A stretch of DNA of 64,000 bases from a bacterium BMS3Bbin10 (GTDB taxonomy: Bacteria; Pseudomonadota; Alphaproteobacteria; Rhizobiales; Methyloligellaceae): NCBI GenBank assembly GCA_002897995.1, contig BDTT01000114.1, positions 1-64,000 on the forward strand. The letters are read 5' to 3'. A program made the position numbers and the translations under genes. This document shows positions 46,815-56,800 of this stretch, piece after piece. Every line of letters begins with the position of its first letter. Within the stretch, counting starts at the first letter, position 1. Below the pieces are notes generated by a model. That model was not told where the DNA came from and did no database searches. It saw only the letters and a program-made list of their open reading frames with translations.

Positions 46815-47978
46815 ATGATGTTAAAAATGGGCAATGGCAAAGCCATAGCAAAAGCACGCGCAGCATGCGAAGCGGTCGCCGCCGGCGATTTCGAGGCGCG
46901 TATTCTGAACATTACCGAAAAGGGCGAAGTGGGCGAGCTGATGCACGCCATCAATATGCTGATCGACCGGACCGACGCCTATATGCGCGAGTCCAAGGCG
47001 TGCCTCCAATATGTCAGCCGGAACCAGTATTTCCGGCTTATCGCCGAAAAGGGCATGGTTGGCTCCTTTCTCGAATCCGCCGAAACCATCAACAGGGCCA
47101 CCTATTTCATCAAGGGCCGCAACGATGAGTTCGCGAAAATCGCCGGCCAGTTTGAAGCCAAGATGAAAGAGGTCGTTGAGTCCGTTTCCACATCCGTTGG
47201 CGACCTTCAGACGGTCTCCGAGACCGTCAGCCAGTCATCGAATGACGCCAATGAAAAATCGACATCCGTTGCGGCCGGCGCGGAGGAAGCCTCCACCAAC
47301 ATGCAGGGCGTGGCATCCGCGACCGAAGAGCTCACAAGCGCGATCGGAGAAATAAACCGCCAGGTTGTACAGTCGGCCGGAATCACGTCGGAAGCCGTTG
47401 AAAAATCTCTGCAAATGAGTACACAGATCGGGAGCCTTACCGATGCGTCGCAAAAAATTGGCGATGTTATCGAGCTGATCAGCGCCATCGCGGAGCAGAC
47501 CAATCTTCTGGCGCTGAACGCCACTATCGAAGCCGCGCGCGCGGGAGAGGCGGGCAAGGGGTTTGCGGTGGTCGCCCAGGAGGTGAAAAGCCTGGCCGCC
47601 CAGACCGCGAAGGCGACCGAAGACACCGGAGTGCAGATCACCGGCATCCAGAATGCCACCATGGAGGCCGTTGCGGCCAATGAGGAAATCAGCGAAACGA
47701 TTGCCAAGGTGAATGAAATAACCACGACCATCGCCGCAGCGGTCGAAGAGCAGAGCGCCGCAACGCATGAGATTGCACGCAGCGTGGAACAGGCGGCGGC
47801 GGGCACCACGGAAATCAGCTCCAGCATTTCCCATGTTCGCGACGCCACCTGCAAAACCCAGGAAGCGGCTGAGAGGGTTCTGGGCGCCTCTCAGAATATC
47901 TCCAGGCAGGGAACCGTGCTGCAGGATCTGCGCGGTGAAATGAACGAATTTCTTAACGAGATCAGCAAAACAGGCTGA
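46815..47978 (+). CDS. Soluble chemoreceptor (MCP) lacking membrane helices
   Basis: 387 residues. The N terminus has a HAMP-like segment ([37 protein letters not shown]), then a complete methyl-accepting domain with the tip [33 protein letters not shown]. No transmembrane helix or sensor domain is present. It probably receives its signal from the PAS protein encoded directly upstream. Its short N terminus and pairing with a PAS partner resemble split Aer systems. Confidence 0.9.
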   Translation: MMLKMGNGKAIAKARAACEAVAAGDFEARILNITEKGEVGELMHAINMLIDRTDAYMRESKACLQYVSRNQYFRLIAEKGMVGSFLESAETINRATYFIKGRNDEFAKIAGQFEAKMKEVVESVSTSVGDLQTVSETVSQSSNDANEKSTSVAAGAEEASTNMQGVASATEELTSAIGEINRQVVQSAGITSEAVEKSLQMSTQIGSLTDASQKIGDVIELISAIAEQTNLLALNATIEAARAGEAGKGFAVVAQEVKSLAAQTAKATEDTGVQITGIQNATMEAVAANEEISETIAKVNEITTTIAAAVEEQSAATHEIARSVEQAAAGTTEISSSISHVRDATCKTQEAAERVLGASQNISRQGTVLQDLRGEMNEFLNEISKTG

Positions 47979-48417
47979 CGGGCGCCAGGATTATGGCGCG
48001 GGCATGGGAGTTGAAATGAAAACCGATGAAATATGTCGGCAATTCAAAACAAAAATACTGTTCAGGTTATTGAAGCAATTGCAGGCAGGCTGCTCGTTTC
48101 CGCTGTATCCCGGGGAAACGGGAACATTACGATTGATCAGGGCGGCCGGCGTCAGCGGCCTGCTTCCCCCCTGGTGTCCGGGCAGCTGCAGTATAGCCGA
48201 GGATGTGCTGCGATGCGTAGTGGGTGAACGGTGCTTTATCGAATGCTTTGAATCCGGCGACGATATCGCGTGGGTCTAGTGCGTATCACCGATAAGCATG
48301 TCCCCGCGAAGGCGGGGATGGAAACCGGTTATCGGAAAAATGATACGCATAAACAAAGAGCTGGATCGCGGTTTTGATTCCATCAAAACATGAAGCGATC
48401 TAGTCGTTGGCCAGCCA
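47979..48417. other. Stretch without a confident gene
   Basis: An open frame at 48016-48279 starts MKTDEICRQFKTKILFRLL behind GGGAG, but it continues into a low-quality, cysteine-rich translation and matches no family I know; another frame over the same bases is also open. It may be a decayed gene. The right half is a RIME-like repeat (48281-48407). Confidence 0.4.
48281..48407. repeat. RIME-like composite repeat, copy A
   Basis: Contains GATACGCATAAACAAAG followed by the hairpin GGTTTTGATTCCATCAAAAC and a GATCGC/GATC outer pair. The same modules, in the inverse orientation, are at 50571. The two copies flank the ferrochelatase-methyltransferase pair. Confidence 0.8.
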
Positions 48418-49479
48418 TCAGACCCACCCCTGAAGCTCGCGCTCAACCACGCTGCGGATCACCTTCATGCCTTCATCTGAATCGTTCAGACAGGGGATGG
48501 CGGCGAAATTCTGGCCGCCATGTTCCCTGAAGATATCGCCATTCTCGATCGCGATCTCTTCCAGGGTCTCGACGCAGTCGGCGGCGAAGCCCGGCGTGAT
48601 GACAGCCAGATTTTTCACCCCCTCCCGCGCCAGGGTCTCGACGGTTTTGTCCGTATAGGGCCTGATCCATTGCGCCTTGCCCATGCGCGACTGAAAGGTC
48701 AGGCGCAGGAAATCCTCGCTCCAGCCAAGTTTCTCGCGCAACGCCCGCATGGTCGCGGCGCAATGGTTTTGATAGGGGTCGCCTTTTTCAATATATTTTA
48801 CCGGCAGGCCGTGAAACGAGGCGAGGATGACGTCCGGCTTCCATTTGAGTCGTCTCACTTCGCGTTTGAGAGACGCGGCCAGCGCGCCGATATAAACCGG
48901 GTCGCCGTAATAGGGCGGCACGGTGCGGACGGCCGGCTGCCAGCGCATGGCCTCCAGCGCCTCGAACGCCTTGTCATAAGCGGTCGCGGTCGTGGCGGCG
49001 GCATATTGCGGGTAGAGCGCGAACAGCAGAATACGGTCGCACCCCCGGCTCTTGAGCGCCTCGATGCGGCTCCTGGTTGACGGGTTGCCATAGCGCATGG
49101 CCCAGTCGACGACGATCCTGCCGTTCCCCTTCAGGGCGGCGCCGAGCTTTTCCCCCTGAGAGCGCGTGATGGTGCGCAACGGCGATTCGTCAAGGGTCCT
49201 GTTCCAGATCGAGCGGTAGGCCTCGCCGGAGGAAAACGGGCGCCTCAAAAGGATTGGCCCATTGAGAATAAGCCACCATTTGAGCCGGTTTTCCTCAACC
49301 ACGCGCCGGTCCGACAGGAACTCCTTCAGGTACCGCCGCATGGACCAATAATCCGTCGCGTCCGGCGTGCCGAGATTGAGGAGCAGCACGCCGACCTTGC
49401 CCGAGGCCGGTTCTGCCTGGCCCCGCGGCACAGGTTCCGCATCGGAACGAAAACCACTGCCGCGCCGAGTTTCGCTCAT
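48418..49479 (-). CDS. hemH: Ferrochelatase
   Basis: 353 residues from the ATG at 49479 (a longer frame to 49563 lacks conservation). Motifs: VGVLLLNLGTPDA, MRYGNPSTRS, ILLFALYPQYAAATTATAYD, the catalytic His in ASFHGLPVKYIEKGDPY and the acid cluster PGFAADCVETLEEIAIE. It inserts Fe2+ into protoporphyrin IX, the last step of heme synthesis. Two truncated copies of its 3' end lie at 43238 and 45850. Confidence 0.95.
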   Translation of the reverse strand: MSETRRGSGFRSDAEPVPRGQAEPASGKVGVLLLNLGTPDATDYWSMRRYLKEFLSDRRVVEENRLKWWLILNGPILLRRPFSSGEAYRSIWNRTLDESPLRTITRSQGEKLGAALKGNGRIVVDWAMRYGNPSTRSRIEALKSRGCDRILLFALYPQYAAATTATAYDKAFEALEAMRWQPAVRTVPPYYGDPVYIGALAASLKREVRRLKWKPDVILASFHGLPVKYIEKGDPYQNHCAATMRALREKLGWSEDFLRLTFQSRMGKAQWIRPYTDKTVETLAREGVKNLAVITPGFAADCVETLEEIAIENGDIFREHGGQNFAAIPCLNDSDEGMKVIRSVVERELQGWV

Positions 49480-49637
49480 CTCACCCTGTCTCCATTGTCC
49501 AATATCATTCCTGCGGCCTTGATAGATCAAGCGCGCGGACAACCCAAGAGGCAGCATATGCAAAACCCTCGCTGAACATTGCCTGCCGGGGACGCTTGCA
49601 AGCGCGGTGGCGCCAAGCTAGAAGCCGCTTTTTATAT

Positions 49638-49778
49638 GTCCTACCGCTTGCGCTATATGAGGACTTTTTATATGTCCTGCCGCTTGCGCTTATGAGGACT
49701 TTTTTTATTTGTCCTACCGCTTCGCTATATGAGGACTCCCCCGCTATTATATGTCCTACCGCTTGCGCTTATGAGGAC
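49638..49778 (+). repeat. Tandem hairpin array (four units) upstream of a methyltransferase
   Basis: Units at 49638-49664, 49674-49699, 49711-49736 and 49753-49778. Each has the form GTCCT-loop-AGGAC, the loop being a variant of ACCGCTTGCGCTATATG. Spacers of 9-16 bases are T-rich after units 1 and 2. Loops match the array at 37704 while the stem differs. The last AGGAC overlaps the ribosome-binding site of the following gene. Confidence 0.85.
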
Positions 49779-49785
49779 TCCCCCC

Positions 49786-50550
49786 ATGGGATGGGACCCG
49801 GTTCAATATCTCGCCTTTGGCAGTGAGCGGCTTCAGCCGGCGCTCGATCTGCTCGCCCGCGTACCGCTCGATGCCCCCGGCGCGGTGGTCGATCTGGGCT
49901 GCGGACCCGGCAATGTCACGCGCGCGCTCAAGGCGCGCTGGCCGGAAGCGAAAATCACCGGCGTCGACGGCTCGCCGGAAATGCTGGCGCGGGCCCGCGG
50001 CGAAAACCCGGGCATCCAGTGGGTCGAAGCGGATATGAATGACTGGAAACCCGGCGCGCCGGCCGATCTGATTTATTCCAACGCGGCGCTGCACTGGCTC
50101 GACGATCATGACGCGCTGTTTCCACGCCTCATGGACAATATCGCACCGGGCGGCTTTCTGGCCGTTCAGATGCCGCGCAACTGGGCGGCCCCGTCGCATA
50201 GCTGCATCACGGGGACCGTGCGGGACGGTCCCTGGCGGAACGCATTGGAGCCGCTGCTACGCCCGGGGCCCTCGCACGCTCCCGATGCCTATTACGACAT
50301 CCTCGCCCCTCGCACATCGAGCCTGGCGATCTGGGAAACGGAGTATTGCCAGATCCTCGAAGGCGACAACCCGGTCGCGGAGTTTGTGAAAGGCACGCAG
50401 CTCAAACGCTTCCTCGATGCGCTCGATGAACCGCTACGCGGCAACTTCGAGAATGAGTATCGCGCGCGCATCCTCGCCGCCTATCCCAAACGCAAGGACG
50501 GGAAAACGCTGTTTCCCTTCCGCCGGCTGTTCCTGCTGGCCGGAAAATAG
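49786..50550 (+). CDS. tam: Trans-aconitate 2-methyltransferase-like SAM methyltransferase
   Basis: 254 residues. The SAM-binding motif is VVDLGCGPGNVTRAL, with D-rich post-I motif (ITGVDGSPEML) and YSNAALHWLDDH typical of the Tam family, then RNWAAPSHS and the C-terminal FPFRRLFLLA. Tam methylates trans-aconitate, preventing inhibition of aconitase. The ATG at 49786 is preferred; its ribosome-binding site (GAGGA) lies in the last hairpin of the upstream array. Confidence 0.85.
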   Translation: MGWDPVQYLAFGSERLQPALDLLARVPLDAPGAVVDLGCGPGNVTRALKARWPEAKITGVDGSPEMLARARGENPGIQWVEADMNDWKPGAPADLIYSNAALHWLDDHDALFPRLMDNIAPGGFLAVQMPRNWAAPSHSCITGTVRDGPWRNALEPLLRPGPSHAPDAYYDILAPRTSSLAIWETEYCQILEGDNPVAEFVKGTQLKRFLDALDEPLRGNFENEYRARILAAYPKRKDGKTLFPFRRLFLLAGK

Positions 50551-50570
50551 TCCAACCGCCCGGAACGGGC

Positions 50571-50690
50571 CTGGATCGCTTCATGTTTTGATGGAATCAA
50601 AACCGTGATCCGGGCTTTGTTTATGCGTATCGTTTTTCCGGTAAACGGTTCCCGCCTGCCGGTGATACGCATCAGGGCCTAGGTCATGAA
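50571..50690. repeat. RIME-like composite repeat, copy B (inverted relative to copy A)
   Basis: Contains GATCGCTTCATGTTTTGATG and GGAATCAAAACC, the reverse complement of the 48361 module, then TTTATGCGTATC and a closing GATACGCATCAG. It fills the space after the methyltransferase. Confidence 0.78.
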
Positions 50691-50697
50691 ATTCTTT

Positions 50698-50961
50698 TCA
50701 GCTGCCGTCACTTGACGGCCCGCCCTGGTCGCGGGAAGAGCCGCCCAGCTCCCCGCCGCCCGCGCTGGCCAGCGACTGCGCTTCCAATATTGCCATGTGC
50801 AGCAGATAGGAAAGAAATTCATATCCTTTCTTTTCCGCCCTCGCCTGAAGCTGGTTCAGATCCTTCACCAGCGGCAGCAGCCCTGCCGCCTCCGGTTTTC
50901 CCCGCGAAGACCTCTTGTCAGCATACTTACGTAGTGGGCTATTTTTACTTGAGTTTTTCAC
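50698..50961 (-). CDS. Possible small helical protein
   Basis: 87 residues from a GTG. The middle, LNQLQARAEKKGYEFLSYLLHMAILEA, is a plausible amphipathic helical pair and looks coding; the ends are Ser/Gly-rich. Similar small proteins occur in alphaproteobacteria as hypotheticals. No good ribosome-binding site is seen. Confidence 0.45.
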   Translation of the reverse strand: MKNSSKNSPLRKYADKRSSRGKPEAAGLLPLVKDLNQLQARAEKKGYEFLSYLLHMAILEAQSLASAGGGELGGSSRDQGGPSSDGS

Positions 50962-51423
50962 AATATATAAAAAATTCTGTAGAATTCCCTAAACATTCAT
51001 TAATTAGATTGTGCAATTCCCACAATGGTTACAATTGACTTGCTTGCCAGGTTTCAAGGTCTAAATGATCAGAGAACTGGATTCTTTTGTTGAAAAACCA
51101 ATCGGGCCCATCGGGTTCGACTTCGGCATCGGGCTATGAATTCACAAATCCGCGCGAAATGGCATGTGGCGAATTGCCCATGTTATCAACTGCGTGCAAA
51201 ATCTCTGCGATCCGTATTGTCAATCCGCCCGACCGGAGGCCGGGGGGCGGGCCGTGCTTTTTCCCGGTCTTCCTTGTGCCGCGTTGCGGTCCCGGCAACC
51301 CTTGCGTTGCCATTTTCGGTGGGGGCCAGGCGCCGCTGAACGGGTTCATCCTCCGCGGCGCACCCATTTTTATCGGCCCGCAAATATCCGCCGCCTTCAC
51401 GGACTGGTTTGCAGCCTAGGGGC
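50962..51423. other. Stretch without a recognisable gene
   Basis: The left part is AT-rich and may hold a promoter for the small ORF at 50698. Several frames stay open in the GC-rich right part (51087-51419), but none has a ribosome-binding site or a recognisable domain. Confidence 0.4.
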
Positions 51424-52086
51424 CTAGTCTTTTGGTTGCGGCACGATCCTCAGATAAGGCTTCGGCGCATCCCAGCCGTCGGGATATTTCTCCCTGGCCT
51501 CCTCGTCGCTCACGGCCGGAATGATAATGACATCTTCGCCGTCGTTCCAGTTCACCGGGGTTGCGACCTGATGCTTCGCGGTCAGTTGAAGAGAGTCGAG
51601 GACCCGCAGCACCTCGTGAAAATTCCGTCCGGTGCTCATGGGGTAGATGAAAATCAGTTTCACCGTCTTGTCCGGCCCAATAATATAAACATTGCGGACG
51701 GTCTGGTTGTCCAATGCGGTCCGGCCTTCCGATGTACTGCCCGCATTGGCCGGCAACATGTCGTAAAGCTTCGCGACCTCCAGCTTGGGATCGCCGATCA
51801 ACGGGTAATTCGGCGCGACGCCCTGCGTCTCCTTGATGTCCTTCGCCCATTCGGTATGGTTTTCGGCAGGGTCGATGCTCAGGCCTATGATCTTGCAATC
51901 GCGTGCGTCGAATTCCGGCTTGATCTTCGCCATGAAGCCCAGCTCGGTGGTGCAGACCGGCGTGAAGTCCTTGGGATGCGAAAACAGCACGCACCAGGAA
52001 TCGCCGATCCAGTCATGAAACCTGATCGGCCCCTCGGTGGTCTCGGCCTTGAAATCCGGAGCAATACTGCCAATCTGCAGCGACAT
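51424..52086 (-). CDS. 1-Cys peroxiredoxin (Prx6-type)
   Basis: 220 residues; GGAGG precedes the ATG by five bases. The peroxidatic cysteine is in DFTPVCTTELG, with the conserved upstream FSHPKDF. The long C-terminal dimerisation domain (NWNDGEDVIIIPAVSDEEA) is typical of the Prx6 subgroup. It reduces peroxides in the cytosol. No partner reductase is nearby. Confidence 0.93.
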   Translation of the reverse strand: MSLQIGSIAPDFKAETTEGPIRFHDWIGDSWCVLFSHPKDFTPVCTTELGFMAKIKPEFDARDCKIIGLSIDPAENHTEWAKDIKETQGVAPNYPLIGDPKLEVAKLYDMLPANAGSTSEGRTALDNQTVRNVYIIGPDKTVKLIFIYPMSTGRNFHEVLRVLDSLQLTAKHQVATPVNWNDGEDVIIIPAVSDEEAREKYPDGWDAPKPYLRIVPQPKD

Positions 52087-52354
52087 TCCAACCTCCAACA
52101 ATAAGCGCAGCCGTCCTGAATCCTCTGGCTCGTCCCCAGGCTGCGTGCCCGGCCTCGATAACGAAAACCTGTTACCTTATAGGGCTGGATAGGGATGGAG
52201 GCGACCCTTCAATTATAGTGGAAAAAATTTCCATGTTAAGGCCGGAATACTATAGATACAGGAATAATCATTTAATTATCAGTGCTGTAATAAAATAATA
52301 CCCCAGATTTCCCGGCGCGGTTCCAATGGCTGAAATGCCGGGAGAGTTTGCGCC

Positions 52355-53728
52355 TTACCGCCGCCGGTCGAAGAGAATTCCGGCCGCGAAATAGAGACAC
52401 CCCAGCATCATCACCGACGCGGAGATAACCAGCAGCTTCGAGTATTTATGCTCAAGGCCGGTGAGCTGGTTCATGAGCGAAATATGGTTGCCGGCCTCAA
52501 GGAAATACAGGGCCGCGCCCGCAATGGCGGTGACGAAGGCAAGCAGGTAGGACCAGGCGGGCACGTCCTTGCGCCCGCCCCACAGGGAAAAGAAGGCGAC
52601 CGGAGCCAGGAACATCGATGCGGTGCCGGAAACCGCGACCGCGCTGAACAAATCCTTGGAGCCGAGAAACACCATGATGAGCCCGCCGGTGAGGAACAGC
52701 ATCATCGCAACCCGCCCCTTGAACACGGTCGGTTTGGCCATTTTCATATCGACAATCGAGAGCTTCGCCGCGCTGGCCAGCGTCGAGTCCAGCGTCGACA
52801 TGCAGGAGATAATCAGCGCGATATTAAACAGCAGCACCGGCGTGTCGCCGAACAGGCGCATGAAGGTCGGAACCAGGCTCTCGCCGGCGACTTTCTCCAG
52901 CCCGGCATAGGTACCCAGAAGGCCGAACGCCAGAATGCAGAGCACCGAAATCCAGGCAGCGTGATAGAAGCTCGCCATGGTGCTCTTCTTGTCCGATATA
53001 AGGCCGCGATCCATCATCACCGGATCATGCATCGGGTAACTCCAGACCTGCAGGAACGCAACGGCCAGCAGCACCCAGCCGGGGCCCGTACCGTCGGGGC
53101 TTGAAGCGGCAATCGCCGCAAAATCGAAACTTCCCTTGTCGAGCGCCAGGATAAGCAACACCCCGAGCACGATCATGAATATGATCATCTGGAACACGTC
53201 CGTGCGGATCGACGCCTGCAACCCGCCGAGCGCGGAATAGGCGAGCACAACCAGCCCCACGGCCACGATCGACACCACATAGGCGCTCGAGCCGGCAGGG
53301 CCGAAAATGATGCCGATGACAAGGAGGTTGGCGAACACTTCCGACAGCAGACGCAGGCCCGTGACAAAGGAGTAGCTGACCGGCCCGGCGGCGCCGAAAC
53401 GGTCGGCGAGGAAGGCCTGAATGGAATCGAAACCATGGCGCCAGCGCAGCGAGGCGATAATCCAGGCTCCGGTGAGGAATGACAGATAGTAGGTCGCATA
53501 TGCGAGCGCGCCGGCGATGCCGTAAAAATATCCCAGAATCGCGGCGTTCATGATCGAGCGCGCGAATATCCATGTGGTGACCAGGCTGAGGCTCAGGGAG
53601 AAAACGCCCGGCGCGCCGCCCGAGACCGCATGGCCCCTATAGAAGGAGCCCAGCGTCGAGACGCGCGGCGACAGGGCAAGGCTGCCGATGGCGACGAACA
53701 CCGTAACGAACACTAAAGTGTATGACAT
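52355..53728 (-). CDS. Sodium:solute symporter (SSS family)
   Basis: 457 residues with about twelve transmembrane helices. Family segments: SLSLSLVTTWIFARS near TM2, SALGGLQASIRTDVFQMIIF, and a long run of helices to the C terminus. It would import an organic solute with Na+. The substrate cannot be assigned. No operon partners; the indolepyruvate oxidoreductase gene upstream is on the same strand 130 bases away. Confidence 0.87.
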   Translation of the reverse strand: MSYTLVFVTVFVAIGSLALSPRVSTLGSFYRGHAVSGGAPGVFSLSLSLVTTWIFARSIMNAAILGYFYGIAGALAYATYYLSFLTGAWIIASLRWRHGFDSIQAFLADRFGAAGPVSYSFVTGLRLLSEVFANLLVIGIIFGPAGSSAYVVSIVAVGLVVLAYSALGGLQASIRTDVFQMIIFMIVLGVLLILALDKGSFDFAAIAASSPDGTGPGWVLLAVAFLQVWSYPMHDPVMMDRGLISDKKSTMASFYHAAWISVLCILAFGLLGTYAGLEKVAGESLVPTFMRLFGDTPVLLFNIALIISCMSTLDSTLASAAKLSIVDMKMAKPTVFKGRVAMMLFLTGGLIMVFLGSKDLFSAVAVSGTASMFLAPVAFFSLWGGRKDVPAWSYLLAFVTAIAGAALYFLEAGNHISLMNQLTGLEHKYSKLLVISASVMMLGCLYFAAGILFDRRR

Positions 53729-53859
53729 GAATAGTCCTTAGAATCCGGATAGGGCGAAATGACCCCGCTGTATACTCAACTCCCCGCCCGATTGCGACAA
53801 ATTAGCAGCCACTGACCAATTTGTGACCGGGCCTGGACCAAGGTCCGCATGCGGCCCTG

Positions 53860-56800
53860 TCAAGCCGCATGGCGGCGCTTCGACGGCGGGGCCTTGAGGG
53901 CGCCAAGCAAATCCTTGCGCTGCTGCGCGGCCAGTTCCGCCGCCTCGCCCTTGACCGGGCCAAATCCGCTAATTTCGTCCGGTAACGCGGCAAGCTGAAC
54001 GGCGATGGCGTGATTGTCCGGGGTCAGATGCGCGGCGATCTCATCGAGCGAGGCCTCATAGTCCGCCAGGAGCGCGCGCTCAAGTTTGCGGTCGGCGCTG
54101 TATCTGAACGGGTCGAGCAGGGTGCCCCGCACGCCCTTCATCCGCGCCAGCATCGCGAATACGCGCATCATCCAGGGCCCGAAACGGCGCTTTTTCGGCC
54201 GCCCGGAAATGGGGTCCGGGCGCGAGAAAAAGGGCGGTGCAAGATGAAATTCGATCCTCGGATTGCCGGTGAACATGGCCTCGAGCTGGCGCTGAAACGC
54301 ACCATCGGTGTAAAGCCGCGCCACCTCATATTCGTCCTTGGAGGCCATCAGTTTGAACAACCCCCGGGCGGCCGCACCGGCGAGCGCGGAGGAGGACGGC
54401 ACGCACTCCAGCTCGAGTTTCCGGATCGCCTCGACCCGGGCGCGGTAACGCTCCCCATAGGCGGCATTCTGATACTCGGTCAAAAAGCGCTGCCGGCGCT
54501 CGATCGCCTCTTCGAGCGTTTCAGGCCGCGTGCTTCGGGCCGGCTGGGATGCGCTGGAGTTCAGGATATTGTCCATTGCGCCAGCGTCGTGGGCGGCGAA
54601 GCGGCCCCAGGAAAAGGCGTCCAGATTGCGCTCCACCGCAACCGCGTTGAGGCGGATGGCCGCGTGCAGGGCGTCGGCTGACACCGGCACCGCGCCGCGC
54701 TGCCAGGCATAGCCCAGCAGGAAGATATTGGCGGACATTGTGTCGCCCAGCAGGGCGGCGGCCGTCGCATGGGCGTCGATGAAACTGGCTGCATCCGCCC
54801 CCGCGCTCTGGCTCAAGGCGGCACGCATCTCATCCATCGGCATGGTCAGATCGCGCTGGCGGGTAAAATCACCGGTCATGATTTCATGGTCGTTGGCGAT
54901 TACTGTGGTCATGCCTTCCTTTACGAGCCCAAGCACGCTATCGGATGCGGCGACGACAAGATCGCATCCCAGGATCAGATCGGCCCCGGCGGCAGAGGCA
55001 CGCACCGATTTGATGTCATCGGGATGCTCGCCGACGCGCAAATGAACGGCCACCGCGCCGCCTTTCTGCGCCAGCCCCGACATGTCGATAACGCCGACCC
55101 CCTTGCCTTCCATATGCGCCGCCATGCCGACAAGCACGCCCACCGTAATGACGCCAGTACCGCCGACGCCGGTGATCACCATGGAATAGGGACGGCTCAG
55201 GTCCGGCATCCGGGGGGCGGGCAGGCCGGACATATCGGGGAGCGGCGGCAGCGCGCGCGCATCGTCGCCATCCCTGCCCCGCAAGGTTCCGCCGGAGACG
55301 GTCACGAAGCTCGGGCAAAAGCCCTTGAGGCAGGAATAGTCCTTGTTGCAGGCGGTCTGGTCGATGGCGCGCTTGCGGCCGAATTCACTTTCCACCGGCA
55401 CAATCGCCACACAGTTCGACTGCACGCCGCAATCGCCGCAGCCCTCGCACACCATCTCGTTGATGACCACCCGCCGGGGCGGGTCCGGCGCGGTGCCGCG
55501 CCGGCGTCTGCGCCGCAGCTCCGCCGAACAGGTCTGGTCGTAAATCAGCACCGAGACGCCGCTGACTTTCTGCAAGTCGCGCTGTACGGCGTCCAGTTCA
55601 TCGCGGTGATGAATGGCGACAGCGGAAGGGAAATCCGCACCCTTCGGGTATTTCGACGGGTCTTCGGCAACCACCACTACGCGCGCCGCGCCGTCCGCGC
55701 TCATCTGCCGGGCCAGCTGCGGTACGCTCAGCTCGCCATCGAGCCCCTGGCCCCCGGTCATGGCGACCGCGTCATTGAACAGGATTTTGAACGTCATGGT
55801 GGTGCCCGCGGCAATGGCGGCGCGGATGGCCAGCGCGCCTGAATGCACATAGGTGCCATCGCCGATATTCTGGAACACATGGCCCTGTTTCGAGAACGGC
55901 GCCTCGCCGATCCAGTTGGCGCCCTCGGCCCCCATATGGGTGAAGCCTTCCGTCGCGCGGTCCATCCACTGGGCCATATAGTGGCAGCCGATGCCCGCAT
56001 AGGCGTGCGCGCCCTCGGGCACGATGGTCGATGTGCTGTGCGGGCACCCGGCACAAAAGTAAGGCACGCGCTCGATGATGCCGGGCAGCGCGGCGACCCG
56101 CGCGGCCACCTGTCCGAGCTGCTCCATGCGGGCGCGCAATTCCTCGTCACCGGTGCGCGCCAGCAGCCGCTCGCCAAGCGCCAGCGCAATCTGCACGGGC
56201 TCAAGCGCGCCATGGGAAGGCAGAAGAGGCGCGCCATTCTCGTCCAGCTTGCCGATGATCGCCGGTGCGCCCCGCCTGCCATAGAGCTGCTCCTTGAGCT
56301 GGGTCTCGATGAGCGATCTTTTCTCCTCGACCACCAGCACCGTTTCGAGGCCGCTGGCGAAGCGGGCGGCGCCTTCCGGCTCCAGCGGCCAGGTGACGCC
56401 GAGTTTGTAAAACTTCACCCCGAGCGCCGCCGCGCGCGTGCCCCGGATTCCCAGCAGATCGAGCGCCTCTTCGGTGTCCAGATAGCTCTTGCCCGAAGCG
56501 ATGATGCCGATTTTGGGAGCGCCGCCCCCTTCCAGGATCATGCGATCGAGCGCATTGGCGCGAATGAAGGCGAGCGCGGCCGGAATCTTGTATTCGTAAG
56601 CCCGCGCCTCTTTTTCCAGGACATTGTCACCGCGCCGGATACCCAGACCGCCGGGCGGCATCTCGAAATCTTCCGGCAGGACGATATTCACCCGCTCGAG
56701 CGACCCGTCGATGGAGGCGCTTTGCTCGATATTGTCTTTGACGCATTTGATGCCGGTCCACACGCCCGCATAGCGCGACAGGGCCCAGCCATAGAGGCCG

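Noticed and set aside
49638-49778. CRISPR-like array
   Set aside because: Units are hairpins of 26-27 bases with short T-rich spacers of 9-16 bases; there are no unique 30-40 base spacers and no cas genes.
51087-51419. ORF of 110 residues in the gap before the peroxiredoxin gene
   Set aside because: No ribosome-binding site, low-complexity translation, and overlapping open frames on both strands.
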